In this document: in pieces, positions 29,252-38,397 of the stretch
Layout: every line of letters begins with the position of its first letter
How positions within the stretch are numbered: the first letter of the stretch is position 1
Assembly: GCA_913041125.1 (NCBI GenBank)
Contig: CAJWHM010000004.1
Location: 1-64,000 of the forward strand
Origin: an uncultured Bacteroidota bacterium
GTDB lineage: Bacteria > Bacteroidota > Bacteroidia > Flavobacteriales > Flavobacteriaceae
Direction of reading: 5' to 3'
DNA length: 64,000 nt
The notes under the pieces: model-generated
The model's database searches: none
The model's input: the letters and a program-made list of their open reading frames with translations, nothing else
What the model was told of the DNA's origin: nothing
Made by a program: the position numbers and the translations under genes

Positions 29252-30334
29252 AATTCTATTAGGTTTCTGGTTCATAGTTTCTTTTCTTTTTATTTTTCCA
29301 CTGTATGTTTGAATAAAATTTTTAAAACATAAAATAGCTTTTGGTGTTTCATAATCTTTTAATGGTTTGCAACTTATAATTTGCTCTTTTAGTCTTTCAA
29401 TCTTTATTTCTGGATCATCTTTAACAACTAGAACTAATTTTTCAATAGCATTTGAATCTTCCATTTTATCAATAAAAAAATGGAATGATAGGTTTTGAGA
29501 AAGTTTTCGTTCTATTTGTTCTGGATGAAGTTTATAGTTTTCCAATTTAATAATGTGATCGATTCTACCTACTAATTTAAAATGATTAGGACTATATATT
29601 TCAACCTCATCATTGGTAACTAAGTTTTCAACACCTAGTTTTGGAGCATCTATAACCAAACAATTTCGATTATCTTTTTTTACTACTATGTTTGGTAAAC
29701 ATTTAAATTCTGACAAGGGATCATTCATTTCACGAATTGCAATATGGGAAAGAGTTTCCATCATTCCATATGTTTCATATGCTCTAACTTTTAATTTTAT
29801 CAATTTTTTTTGTAATGAATTAGAAAGATAAGCTCCACCGATAATGAGTTTCTTGACTTTTTTTAATTCATTTAGTGAATGAAATGCTTGTATTGGGGTC
29901 ATAGCAACAAAATCATAAGATTTATCATTTTTATAAAAAGGCATTTTTGAAGGAGAAATCAAGTCTATTTCAAGTCCTAGAATCATTGCTCTAATTAACA
30001 TCATTTTACCAGCTATAAAATTTGCTGGCAGACAATGGAGTGCTTTATCGCCTACGGTAACATTGAAATAATTTCCAGTAGAGATGGCACTATTTACCAA
30101 GAATTGCTTTTTTACTTTTATTTTTTTTTCACTTAAACTATTATTATCGGAACATTCAAGGTATATTGAGTCATTCGCATCTAACCAATCTAATAGAAAA
30201 TCACCCATATAATTTTCATAAATATCACCTTCTTTTATAAAATTATATGCTACTTCTTTGAGTGTTTTCTGATCATAATAATATCCATTAAGTAAAAATC
30301 GATTATGTATTTTATTATAATTAGGAATTTGCAT
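29240..30334 (-). CDS. menE: AMP-binding o-succinylbenzoate-CoA ligase (MenE-like)
   Basis: A 364-residue adenylate-forming enzyme, short for the family as in other flavobacteria. Visible are AISTGNYFNVTVGDKALHCL, FVAMTPIQAF, the A5-like YETYGMMETLSHIAIRE, the A7/A8 region LVGRIDHIIKLENYKLHPEQ, and a catalytic-lysine end TYSGKIKRKETM. The opposition of a MenI-like thioesterase and a MenA-like prenyltransferase on the same strand supports activation of o-succinylbenzoate for menaquinone. It lies two bases after the CPBP gene. Confidence 0.85.
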   Translation of the reverse strand: MQIPNYNKIHNRFLLNGYYYDQKTLKEVAYNFIKEGDIYENYMGDFLLDWLDANDSIYLECSDNNSLSEKKIKVKKQFLVNSAISTGNYFNVTVGDKALHCLPANFIAGKMMLIRAMILGLEIDLISPSKMPFYKNDKSYDFVAMTPIQAFHSLNELKKVKKLIIGGAYLSNSLQKKLIKLKVRAYETYGMMETLSHIAIREMNDPLSEFKCLPNIVVKKDNRNCLVIDAPKLGVENLVTNDEVEIYSPNHFKLVGRIDHIIKLENYKLHPEQIERKLSQNLSFHFFIDKMEDSNAIEKLVLVVKDDPEIKIERLKEQIISCKPLKDYETPKAILCFKNFIQTYSGKIKRKETMNQKPNRILHL

Positions 30335-30336
30335 AA

Positions 30337-31239
30337 TTAAATTTTTACCAAAAGTTTATTTTTCAAATCAGACCATTTGTATTTTTTATACATATAAATG
30401 TAAAATAATGGATATAAAATTAACATTGAAATAATTGTTTCGCCTACCAATGATGGATCAGAAATATCAATTAAAATTGATTCTGTTTGAAATGCTGTCC
30501 ATGATGAGGTAACTAAAAGAGCAGTTATTAAATTATTAGCTGCATGAAAACCTAAAGCTAATTCAATACCTTGGTCCATAAGGGTAATTATTCCGAGAAA
30601 AAGTCCAGTACCTATATAATAAATTAAAATCCCTAATCCTAATTTTTGGACTTCTGGATTAAAAATATGAAGGCATCCAAAAATAAAAGAAGTTAAAAAT
30701 AATCCAATCCAAGGCCTTTTAAAGTACAAACTAAATCCCTGAAATAAATATCCTCTGAATAACAATTCTTCCAAACTAGTTTGAATAGGTATTAAAATAA
30801 AACCAATAATTAATAGAATAAAGAATTTCTCAAACTTAAAATTGATTTGATAATCTTCTGAATTGATAAAAAAATCTGCAGAAATAAAAGTTATAGTAAT
30901 TGATCCCCAAAGAATAAAAGAGTGAATAATTCTGCGCCAATCAACTTTACTTCTAGATGTAGTGATACTTACAAAATTTCGATTATGTAATTTTTTAATT
31001 ACTAGATACAAACCTAAAAATCCAAAAACAAAAGGAATTAAAATTAAAAATAATTGTAAATTCTTGTCTAGGTTCCTTAAAGCGATCATTGGATCTCCTC
31101 CAGCCTCAGAAATAGCGTCAGCTGTTATAAAAAGTGAAAGTGGTAATTGGCCAAGAATTGAAAATATTATAACAATGAATGAACCAAGTAAATATTTCCA
31201 AAACGGATTTGTGTTTAACGTATCCTGTTTTAAGAACAT
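30337..31239 (-). CDS. CPBP family intramembrane metalloprotease
   Basis: A 300-residue multi-span membrane protein with about eight hydrophobic segments. The glutamate motif SLEELLFRGYLFQG and the two histidine motifs FIFGCLHIFNP and ALGFHAANNLI are those of the CPBP (CAAX protease and bacteriocin-processing) family. Its substrate is unknown. It lies in the menaquinone cluster, four bases after the PAS-UbiA gene and two bases before menE, so co-expression is likely; a link to prenyl chemistry is suggestive only. Confidence 0.88.
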   Translation of the reverse strand: MFLKQDTLNTNPFWKYLLGSFIVIIFSILGQLPLSLFITADAISEAGGDPMIALRNLDKNLQLFLILIPFVFGFLGLYLVIKKLHNRNFVSITTSRSKVDWRRIIHSFILWGSITITFISADFFINSEDYQINFKFEKFFILLIIGFILIPIQTSLEELLFRGYLFQGFSLYFKRPWIGLFLTSFIFGCLHIFNPEVQKLGLGILIYYIGTGLFLGIITLMDQGIELALGFHAANNLITALLVTSSWTAFQTESILIDISDPSLVGETIISMLILYPLFYIYMYKKYKWSDLKNKLLVKI

Positions 31240-31243
31240 AAAA

Positions 31244-32590
31244 TCATATGAATAACAATAATATAATAGCTAAACAAAAAACAATTTGATAATATATAGT
31301 CTGAATATTGTAGTTAACCAATTCTCTCGAATCAAAATATTTAAATAAACCACGGAAAATATATAATCCATAAACTGTTAAAAGAGATAAAATTATATAG
31401 AATCCAGTAATATTAGGATTATTTAAAGATTTTGAAAATGAATCAAAAAAATAATATGTTGAAATTAAAATTAAAATTAAATTCAAAAAATAGATCCATC
31501 TCGACATTTTTTTACCGAATAAAACGACCAGGTTTATCTTGTCTGATTTTTTATCTGATTTATAATCTGGGTACTGATTAATGAAAAGAATATTTGTAGT
31601 AAGCAAACCGAGTGGTATACCGATCAATAAAAACAATTTAAATGCTTCAAAATTAATTGCAACTTCAGAATTTGACATTGCAAAAAAGCTACCCAAGGTT
31701 AACAAAGGTCCAAATGTTAGAAATATAGTTAGTTCACCTAAACCTTTTCTTGCAGATAGTCTCAAAGGTTCGGCAGTATAAAAATAAGCAAGAAGCGAGC
31801 CAACAAGTCCAATTATTATTATTGCATAAATATTATTAAATGACCCTGTCTGTAAAAATATATTAATGGAAAGAATTATTACACAAATCAGAGCGCTAGC
31901 AATCATAAAAGTTCCTAATTTTTTTGTGTTTTTTAAAGTTATAAGACCAAGCTCAATTGCTCTACTTCCACCTGATATTTGGGCTCCTCTTAATATTAGT
32001 GATTTATCTCCAACATTAAAATATTCGTTGTTGTTTTCATCTGTCCCTGACTTCACATCAAAATAATCATTGTATAGGTTCCCAAAAATATGAACACATA
32101 TTACACCCAAAATAGATACTATACTATTGAATATGGATAAAGAGTTATATTGACTTAACATTACAGATACAATTATCATTGGAAGAATTGATGCTAAAGT
32201 GAAACCTCCCCTGGTTATTGCAATCCCTTTTATGATTTTAGTAGTTAAATTAATAGGAATATTTACTTCCTCATTAATCTCTTTAGTAATACCACAATAA
32301 CCTGTTTGAGGCTGATCTTTACCATTAGCGAAGTTTGGAGTAATTAATATCTCAGCATTAAACTTTGAACCATCTTTTTTTATAAAATTTGTTTTAACCA
32401 AAGATTTCCCCTTTTTGTTAGCTACTTCTAACCATCCTAAAACATTTTGAATTACAATTTCCCCTGGGGAAAAAATAGATACCCTCTTCTTTCCAATAAG
32501 TTCTTTTTTTGTATATCCAAACATCTCTAGAGCTCCTTTATTCATTTCTTGAATAACACCCTCCATATCACAAATTATAACACTCTTCAT
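31244..32590 (-). CDS. menA: PAS domain fused to a UbiA/MenA-type prenyltransferase
   Basis: A 448-residue protein of two parts. Residues 1 to about 110 form a PAS domain: SVIICDMEGVIQEMNKGALE, MFGYTKKELIGKKR, NFIKKDGSKFNAEILI and the closing TGYCGITKEINEE. From about 113 on it is an eight- to nine-span UbiA prenyltransferase with the first Asp-rich motif NLYNDYFDVKSGTD, the GGSRAIELGL segment, and the second motif QYPDYKSDKKSD. In this cluster it most likely attaches the isoprenoid tail to 1,4-dihydroxy-2-naphthoate. A fused sensor is not found in characterised MenA proteins. No internal break is seen. An exact -7 box lies 18 bases upstream. Confidence 0.88.
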   Translation of the reverse strand: MKSVIICDMEGVIQEMNKGALEMFGYTKKELIGKKRVSIFSPGEIVIQNVLGWLEVANKKGKSLVKTNFIKKDGSKFNAEILITPNFANGKDQPQTGYCGITKEINEEVNIPINLTTKIIKGIAITRGGFTLASILPMIIVSVMLSQYNSLSIFNSIVSILGVICVHIFGNLYNDYFDVKSGTDENNNEYFNVGDKSLILRGAQISGGSRAIELGLITLKNTKKLGTFMIASALICVIILSINIFLQTGSFNNIYAIIIIGLVGSLLAYFYTAEPLRLSARKGLGELTIFLTFGPLLTLGSFFAMSNSEVAINFEAFKLFLLIGIPLGLLTTNILFINQYPDYKSDKKSDKINLVVLFGKKMSRWIYFLNLILILISTYYFFDSFSKSLNNPNITGFYIILSLLTVYGLYIFRGLFKYFDSRELVNYNIQTIYYQIVFCLAIILLLFI

Positions 32591-32608
32591 CTAAATAAAT
32601 TTAATGCA

Positions 32609-32616
32609 CAAATATA
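32609..32616 (-). promoter_or_regulatory. -7 promoter box (TATATTTG) of the PAS-UbiA gene
   Basis: Minus-strand TATATTTG matches TAnnTTTG exactly and ends 18 bases before the ATG at 32590. It lies in the 44-base gap after the thioesterase gene, so the prenyltransferase can be transcribed independently of it. Confidence 0.5.
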
Positions 32617-32634
32617 TTTTAAAATAAAATAATC

Positions 32635-33048
32635 TTAAATATTTTTTATAAATGTTGTTAACTTACAAATTGAGATCAAATTATCATCTTCATCGGTTAC
32701 GCGTATCTCCCACAATTGAATCCTTTTCCCTATATTAATCGGCTTGGCTGTAGCATATACAAATCCTTTGGAAATACTTTTTATATGATTTGCAGTAATT
32801 TCGATTCCCCTTACTACTGCTTTTGGATTTTTATTTAATACGAAAACAGCTGCACTTCCAACACTTTCAGCAAGTGCTGCTGTTGCTCCTCCATGTAATA
32901 TACCGTCAGGCTGATATACTTTTTTATTTACTGGCATTCGAGCTTGTAAAAAATTTTCTCCAACATCAACGTATTCAATTTTTAATGTTTCCATCAAGGT
33001 ATTTTTACAGATCTCATTTACAATTGCTAAAATTTGTTTTTTTTCCAT
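32635..33048 (-). CDS. menI: Hotdog thioesterase, MenI/YdiI-like
   Basis: A 137-residue PaaI-family thioesterase. The stretch QPDGILHGGATAALAESVGS with its catalytic Glu, the later RGIEITANHIKSISKG and GKRIQLWEIRVTDEDDNL line up closely with E. coli YdiI/MenI, which hydrolyses 1,4-dihydroxy-2-naphthoyl-CoA. Its place beside MenA- and MenE-like genes supports that role. It begins shortly after the dnaK terminator and leads the cluster. Confidence 0.82.
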   Translation of the reverse strand: MEKKQILAIVNEICKNTLMETLKIEYVDVGENFLQARMPVNKKVYQPDGILHGGATAALAESVGSAAVFVLNKNPKAVVRGIEITANHIKSISKGFVYATAKPINIGKRIQLWEIRVTDEDDNLISICKLTTFIKNI

Positions 33049-33098
33049 TACATAATCTTATGGTTATAAAGTTATTTCTCCAATGGTACATAAATTAA

Positions 33099-33129
33099 AA
33101 ACCTTCTGTTATATTAGAACAGAAGGTTT
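33099..33129 (-). terminator. Rho-independent terminator of dnaK
   Basis: A 12-bp perfect stem (AAACCTTCTGTT with AACAGAAGGTTT) and seven-base loop. On the minus strand it is followed by TTTAATTT. It lies 25 bases past the dnaK stop and isolates dnaK from the menaquinone genes. Confidence 0.88.
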
Positions 33130-33154
33130 AATTGGTTTTGTATATTTTAAAGCT

Positions 33155-35065
33155 TTATTCTTTTACCTCTTCAAAATCAACGTCTTGCACATCATCACCT
33201 TCTTTTGTTGATTCTTTTGGATTTTTTGGCTCAGTTCCATCAGGATTCGAATTATTAGCTTGAGCTTGGGCTTTATACATTTCTTCAGATGCATTTTTCC
33301 AAGCTTCATTTATCTTTTCTAAAGCTTTGTCAATTTGATCTAAACTCTTAGATCCGTGAGCTTTTTTAAGCTCTTCCAATGCGCTTTGAATTGGCCCTTT
33401 TTTTTCATCTGAAAGTTTATCTCCAAATTCTTTTAGTTGCTTCTCAGTTTGAAAAATCATTTGATCAGCACTATTTAGTTTCTCAGCCTCTTCTTTTACT
33501 TTTTTATCTGCGTCAGCATTTGCCTCCGCCTCTTTTTTCATTTTTTCAATTTCTTCTTCTGTCAAACCTGAGGAAGCTTCAATACGTATGTCTTGAGATT
33601 TATTTGTTGCTTTATCTAAAGCACTTACCTTAATAATTCCATTAGCGTCAATATCAAAAGTTACTTCAATTTGTGGGGTTCCTCTTTGTGCTGGTGGAAT
33701 TCCATCAAGATGAAAACGCCCTATAGTTTTATTATCATTTGCCATTGAACGTTCACCTTGTAAAACATGAATTTCAACAGAAGGTTGATTATCTGCTGCT
33801 GTTGAAAAAATTTGAGATTTTTTTGTGGGAATTGTTGTGTTTGATTCAATTAATTTTGTCATTACACCGCCCATAGTTTCAATTCCTAAAGACAAAGGAG
33901 TTACATCTAATAATAATACATCTTTTACATCTCCAGTTAAAACACCTCCTTGGATAGCAGCACCAATTGCTACGACTTCGTCAGGATTTACACCTTTTGA
34001 TGGCTTTTTAGAAAAAAACTTTTCAACTTCTTCTTGAATAATAGGTATTCGAGTTGAACCACCGACTAATATAACTTCGTCAATATCCCCTGTTGATAAA
34101 CCTGCATCGTCAAGAGCTTTTTTTACAGGAGTCATTGATCTTTTTACTAAATCGTCCGCTAGCTTTTCAAAATTAGCGCGTGTAAGAGAAGTTACCAAAT
34201 GTTTAGGACCGGACTCAGTCGCAGTTACGTATGGTAAGTTAATTTCTGTCTGTGTAGAAGAAGATAATTCAATTTTTGCTTTTTCAGCTGCTTCTTTAAG
34301 ACGTTGTAATGCCATAGGATCTTTTCTTAAATCAATAGATTCGTCTTTCTGAAAAGTTTCTGCTAAAAAATTAATTATCACTTGATCAAAATCATCACCT
34401 CCTAAATGTGTATCTCCGTTTGTAGAAAGAACTTCAAAAACACCATCTCCAAGCTCTAAAATAGAAATATCAAAAGTACCTCCACCAAGATCATAAACTG
34501 CTATTTTTCTATCAGAGCCTCCTTTATCAAGTCCATATGCAAGTGCAGCTGCAGTTGGCTCATTAATAATTCTTTGAACTTTTAGACCTGCTATCTCTCC
34601 TGCTTCTTTTGTAGCTTGACGTTGTGAATCATTGAAATAAGCAGGTACTGTTATCACAGCTTCAGAAACATCCTGACCAAGATAGTCTTCTGCAGTTTTT
34701 TTCATTTTTTGCAACGTCATAGCAGAAAGCTCCTGGGGACTATACATTCTTCCATCTATATCAACTCTTGGTGTATCATTGTCACCTTTAATTACTTTAT
34801 ATGCAACCGATTGGATATCATTTTTTGATTCAGAAAATTTATTACCCATAAAACGCTTGATTGAGGCTATAGTTTTTGTTGGATTTGTTACAGCTTGCCT
34901 CTTTGCTGGATCTCCAACTTTAATTTCACCGCCTTCAACAAATGCTATCACAGAAGGTGTTGTTCTTTTTCCTTCAGCATTTGGTATAACTACTGGCTCA
35001 TTACCTTCCATAACAGAAACACAAGAATTTGTAGTTCCTAAGTCAATACCTATTATTTTACTCAT
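33155..35065 (-). CDS. dnaK: Molecular chaperone DnaK (Hsp70)
   Basis: A 636-residue ATP-driven chaperone working with DnaJ and GrpE, both also in this window. The nucleotide-binding domain has [55 protein letters not shown] and [11 protein letters not shown]. The substrate domain carries [20 protein letters not shown], and the C-terminal lid ends in an acidic [12 protein letters not shown] tail. Upstream is a composite element shared with grpE. It is monocistronic, ending at a terminator. Confidence 0.98.
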   Translation of the reverse strand: MSKIIGIDLGTTNSCVSVMEGNEPVVIPNAEGKRTTPSVIAFVEGGEIKVGDPAKRQAVTNPTKTIASIKRFMGNKFSESKNDIQSVAYKVIKGDNDTPRVDIDGRMYSPQELSAMTLQKMKKTAEDYLGQDVSEAVITVPAYFNDSQRQATKEAGEIAGLKVQRIINEPTAAALAYGLDKGGSDRKIAVYDLGGGTFDISILELGDGVFEVLSTNGDTHLGGDDFDQVIINFLAETFQKDESIDLRKDPMALQRLKEAAEKAKIELSSSTQTEINLPYVTATESGPKHLVTSLTRANFEKLADDLVKRSMTPVKKALDDAGLSTGDIDEVILVGGSTRIPIIQEEVEKFFSKKPSKGVNPDEVVAIGAAIQGGVLTGDVKDVLLLDVTPLSLGIETMGGVMTKLIESNTTIPTKKSQIFSTAADNQPSVEIHVLQGERSMANDNKTIGRFHLDGIPPAQRGTPQIEVTFDIDANGIIKVSALDKATNKSQDIRIEASSGLTEEEIEKMKKEAEANADADKKVKEEAEKLNSADQMIFQTEKQLKEFGDKLSDEKKGPIQSALEELKKAHGSKSLDQIDKALEKINEAWKNASEEMYKAQAQANNSNPDGTEPKNPKESTKEGDDVQDVDFEEVKE

Positions 35066-35092
35066 GATTTTAATAATTTACATATCATTTAA

Positions 35093-35133
35093 TCCAATCA
35101 CTATGCCAGAAGATTAAACCTGACAGCATGACA
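35093..35133 (-). promoter_or_regulatory. Composite dnaK promoter: TGTCA-N3-TGTCA plus sigma-54-like TGGCA/TTGG element
   Basis: On the minus strand TGTCA-TGC-TGTCA (35133-35121) is followed after 12 bases by CTGGCATAGTGATTGGA (35109-35093). The latter matches the sigma-54 consensus YTGGCACGrNNNTTGCW in spacing and at all but two or three informative positions. It predicts a start near 35082 and a leader of about 17 bases. The same arrangement precedes grpE. Function is inferred. Confidence 0.55.
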
Positions 35134-35207
35134 GTTTATTAATAAAAAAATAATTTTCATGGTTTTGTAATCATTTCTAAAAACAAAACATGCTATTTTT
35201 ACAAAAT

Positions 35208-36029
35208 ATGGAAGATATAACTGACAAAAAATATAGTAGAGTTACAACTAAATCATTGCAGGAGATGAAGCGAAATGGTCAAAAAATATCTATGCTTACA
35301 GCATATGACTATTCATTTGGAGGACTAGTTGACAAAGCTGGGATTGATATTATATTAGTAGGTGATTCTGCTTCGAATGTAATGGCAGGGCACGAAACTA
35401 CTCTCCCTGTAACATTAGATCAAATGATTTATCATGCAAGCAGTGTAGTTAGAGCTGCAAAAAGAGCTTTAGTTGTTGTTGACCTACCTTTTGGTACATA
35501 TCAATCCGATTCAAAAGAAGCTCTTAGGTCAGCTATCCGTATAATGAAAGAGTCGGGCGCTCATGCTGTTAAGGTAGAAGGAGGAGAACAAGTTAAAGAC
35601 TCAATTGAAAGGATAACTCAAGCTGGAATTCCTGTAATGGGACACCTAGGGCTTACACCTCAATCAATATATAAGTTTGGCTCGTACACAGTTCGTGCAA
35701 GAGAGGAAAATGAAGCAAAACAATTACTAAATGAAGTTAAGCTTATAGAAAAAATTGGTTGTTTTGGAATTGTATTAGAAAAAATTCCAGCCTTAGTAGC
35801 TAAAAAAGCTACTGATTCTATTAAAATTCCAACCATTGGAATTGGAGCAGGTGCTAATGTTGATGGACAAGTTCTAGTATTACATGATATGTTAGGAATG
35901 AATAAAGAGTTTAGCCCTCGTTTTCTTAGAAGATATTGTGATCTGGATAAAATTATTCATGAAGCAATAAGTCAGTATGGAAAAGATGTGAAATCAAAAA
36001 ATTTTCCAAATGAAAACGAACAATATTAG
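35208..36029 (+). CDS. panB: 3-methyl-2-oxobutanoate hydroxymethyltransferase
   Basis: A 273-residue enzyme that adds a hydroxymethyl group to 2-oxoisovalerate, the first committed step of pantothenate synthesis. Visible are [60 protein letters not shown] and [16 protein letters not shown]. An earlier ATG at 35190 would add six residues, but TATTTTTAC just before 35208 resembles a -7 box, so 35208 is preferred. Two bases separate it from the RluA gene. It is divergent from dnaK. Confidence 0.94.
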   Translation: MEDITDKKYSRVTTKSLQEMKRNGQKISMLTAYDYSFGGLVDKAGIDIILVGDSASNVMAGHETTLPVTLDQMIYHASSVVRAAKRALVVVDLPFGTYQSDSKEALRSAIRIMKESGAHAVKVEGGEQVKDSIERITQAGIPVMGHLGLTPQSIYKFGSYTVRAREENEAKQLLNEVKLIEKIGCFGIVLEKIPALVAKKATDSIKIPTIGIGAGANVDGQVLVLHDMLGMNKEFSPRFLRRYCDLDKIIHEAISQYGKDVKSKNFPNENEQY

Positions 36030-36031
36030 TT

Positions 36032-36715
36032 TTGGATATAGAAAATCGTATTCTTTTTGAAGATAATCATTTAGTAGTTGTTAATAAAAAATCTGGTGAG
36101 CTATCACAAGGAGATAAAACAAATGATATTACCCTGCCTGATCTAATTAAATCCTATTTAAAAAAAAAATATAAAAAACCAGGAAATGTTTATTTGGGCA
36201 TTATACATAGATTAGATCGCCCAACAAGCGGAATAATGGTTTTTGCAAAAACTTCAAAAGCATTAAGTAGATTAAATCATCAATTTAAATTGAGAAATAC
36301 AAAAAAACTCTACTGGGCAATTGTAGAAAAATTATTTCCAGAAAAAGAAGGAACATTAATCCATTGGATGACAAGAAATTCAAAAAAAAACAAATCAAAA
36401 GCTCACAATAAAGAAGTTCAAAATAGTAAAAAAGCCATACTTCATTTTAAGTGCATACAATATTTTGATAAATACACTTTACTTGAAATATCTCTTGAAA
36501 CAGGTCGTCACCACCAAATTCGTTCACAACTAAGCAGTTCCGGATATCCCATTCAAGGAGATCTCAAATATGGTGCAGCAAGAAGTAATAAAAATGGAAG
36601 CATAAGTTTAATTTCCAAAATGATTGAAATAAATCATCCAATAAAAAATAACAGACTTCGGTTTAGCGTAAATCCCGAGAAAGTGGGGATATGGAGGAGC
36701 GTTCTTTACGATTGA
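36032..36715 (+). CDS. RluA-family pseudouridine synthase
   Basis: A 227-residue RNA-modifying enzyme. The opening ILFEDNHLVVVNKKSGELSQ, the catalytic-Asp motif GIIHRLDRPTSGIMVFAKTS and the ending LETGRHHQIRSQLSSSGYPI define the RluA/RluC/RluD group; it lacks an S4 domain. Whether it acts on rRNA or tRNA is unclear. The start is TTG two bases after the panB stop; no ATG is available before the conserved region. Its 3' end overlaps the opposite gene by 53 bases. Confidence 0.92.
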   Translation: MDIENRILFEDNHLVVVNKKSGELSQGDKTNDITLPDLIKSYLKKKYKKPGNVYLGIIHRLDRPTSGIMVFAKTSKALSRLNHQFKLRNTKKLYWAIVEKLFPEKEGTLIHWMTRNSKKNKSKAHNKEVQNSKKAILHFKCIQYFDKYTLLEISLETGRHHQIRSQLSSSGYPIQGDLKYGAARSNKNGSISLISKMIEINHPIKNNRLRFSVNPEKVGIWRSVLYD

Positions 36716-38249
36716 TTGATGATGCTTTTTTACTAATTATTTTAGCTATAGGCTCATTTTTAATTTTGCTTTCAAGCCAAGAGAGTATGTCCAAATAAAG
36801 AAATGATCTTCTTTCATATGGATCATTTTCGTATTGTCTTAATTCTTCATATAATGCTTCAAATGCAGTTTTTAATTCATGAGGATATATATCTCCAAGA
36901 CCCCGAACAAATCTTATCATTGCTTTTTGTACCTCATGTAAATCATTCATTTTTATTAAAAATTTATATGTTTCACGTAGGTGAGATTCTAAATGATAAT
37001 CAAAACCTGCTTCATAATGTGCAAAAATATTGAGTACCCTAGAAAAACAAAGCAAATCCTCACGCATTTTTAATTTTTTATTACTAATAATTTTATCCAA
37101 ATAAATTATACAATTTTCGTAATCCTCTGAACCAAAATAAATACAAGAAATTTTGTAATAAAACATCATAATGTGATGTGGGTCAATTTGATTACAGAAA
37201 TCTTTTATCCCCTTTTTAATTTCAGGTATTAATATTAGTCCTCTTTCGAAACTACCTTCTAAAAAATGGATATTTAACTTGTTATTATAATAAAATTGAA
37301 AACTAAGGGCTTTAAGATTATCATTTTTTGGAAAGCTTTCATGGGTTGTCCAATATAGCATTTGTTTTAGAACCTCTTTGAATTTCGATGGATATTTGAT
37401 TAAGGCCAAACTTTCCATTAAATAATTATTCCCTTTAAGGTAAAAAACAGGATGAATACTTATCATTGATGGTGATTCCTCAAACATTTTTACCCATTTT
37501 GAAGCATATCTGTAGGTTGACAAAAAATCTTGTGTTAAAAAACTATACCAAACATGAGCCTTATAGTACCATAATTTTTCTCTGAAACCAAGGCTGTCGT
37601 AATCAAATTTTGGTAAATTTTCATAAAAAAATTGTGTGATTTCTCTAAATTCTTGATCACTCTTAGCATAACCCGCTTTAATAAGTCTTTCATAAAGCTG
37701 AAGGGAAAGATTTGATAGCTTAGTAGTAAGGTTATTTTGAATCCGTAGCTCCTCTGATTCTTGAATAAGTGTTTCTGATCGATTACTCAAACTTCTAGTA
37801 ATATATTGTGATTCAATTATTTTTTCTAACTCTACAATATCATATGCAACGTTTTTTTCTTCATGTTTTCTTGCTAATATCTTAGCTTTTTCTAAAACTT
37901 TTAAGCTTTGTTTGTACAACCCTTTTTGGTATAAGATAGTTGCGAAGTCAAGTTGTTCTCGAATCTGAATACGAATATTTTTATGCATAGGGTTCATGCG
38001 TAAACTAACTAAGATTTGTTTATAAAGATGTGCTTTAAGATTCGAAAGCTGTTGCTTAGTTACTATGCCTTTATTTAAAATTATTTTTTCATCATAGCGA
38101 TTCATTTTGTCCAACAGGTGAAAGAGATTAAGGAATTTGGAATTTTCATTCGAATCCATTCGTCCTACATAAAGCGTAAATTGCCTTTTTTCAGATTTTG
38201 TTAAGGACTTAACTAATACAAACAAATTATCTTTCTGGTCATTTGTCAT
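36663..38249 (-). CDS. Large helical (TPR-like) protein of unknown function
   Basis: A 528-residue protein rich in leucine, lysine and aromatic residues, with no signal peptide or membrane span. Stretches such as FATILYQKGLYKQSLKVLEK, ISCIYFGSEDYENCIIYLDK and FLIKMNDLHEVQKAMIRFVR look like degenerate tetratricopeptide helices, so a scaffold or protein-binding role is plausible. I do not recognise a named family. It overlaps the pseudouridine synthase by 53 bases tail to tail, longer than any other overlap here. A -7 box lies 73 bases upstream. Confidence 0.8.
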   Translation of the reverse strand: MTNDQKDNLFVLVKSLTKSEKRQFTLYVGRMDSNENSKFLNLFHLLDKMNRYDEKIILNKGIVTKQQLSNLKAHLYKQILVSLRMNPMHKNIRIQIREQLDFATILYQKGLYKQSLKVLEKAKILARKHEEKNVAYDIVELEKIIESQYITRSLSNRSETLIQESEELRIQNNLTTKLSNLSLQLYERLIKAGYAKSDQEFREITQFFYENLPKFDYDSLGFREKLWYYKAHVWYSFLTQDFLSTYRYASKWVKMFEESPSMISIHPVFYLKGNNYLMESLALIKYPSKFKEVLKQMLYWTTHESFPKNDNLKALSFQFYYNNKLNIHFLEGSFERGLILIPEIKKGIKDFCNQIDPHHIMMFYYKISCIYFGSEDYENCIIYLDKIISNKKLKMREDLLCFSRVLNIFAHYEAGFDYHLESHLRETYKFLIKMNDLHEVQKAMIRFVRGLGDIYPHELKTAFEALYEELRQYENDPYERRSFLYLDILSWLESKIKNEPIAKIISKKASSINRKERSSISPLSRDLR

Positions 38250-38322
38250 TGTAATCTTTTTAATATAAGTTATTAAAAATTAGGTTATTAGCATTATGTT
38301 TTTATTTTCGAATATTGTAATA

Positions 38323-38330
38323 CAAAAATA
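38323..38330 (-). promoter_or_regulatory. -7 box (TATTTTTG) upstream of the TPR-like gene
   Basis: Minus-strand TATTTTTG matches TAnnTTTG exactly but lies 73 bases from the ATG at 38249, which would give a leader of about 70 bases. In such AT-rich sequence a chance match is possible. Confidence 0.35.
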
Positions 38331-38397
38331 GGTTTTTTATATTATTTAAATTCATAAATTATATTAGTTAATAAATAAAATTTTTATTAAACCACGA

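Noticed and set aside
38250..38397. Leucine leader peptide or T-box before leuA
   Set aside because: No short frame with Leu codon runs and no stem followed by a T tract is visible in the 148-base gap.
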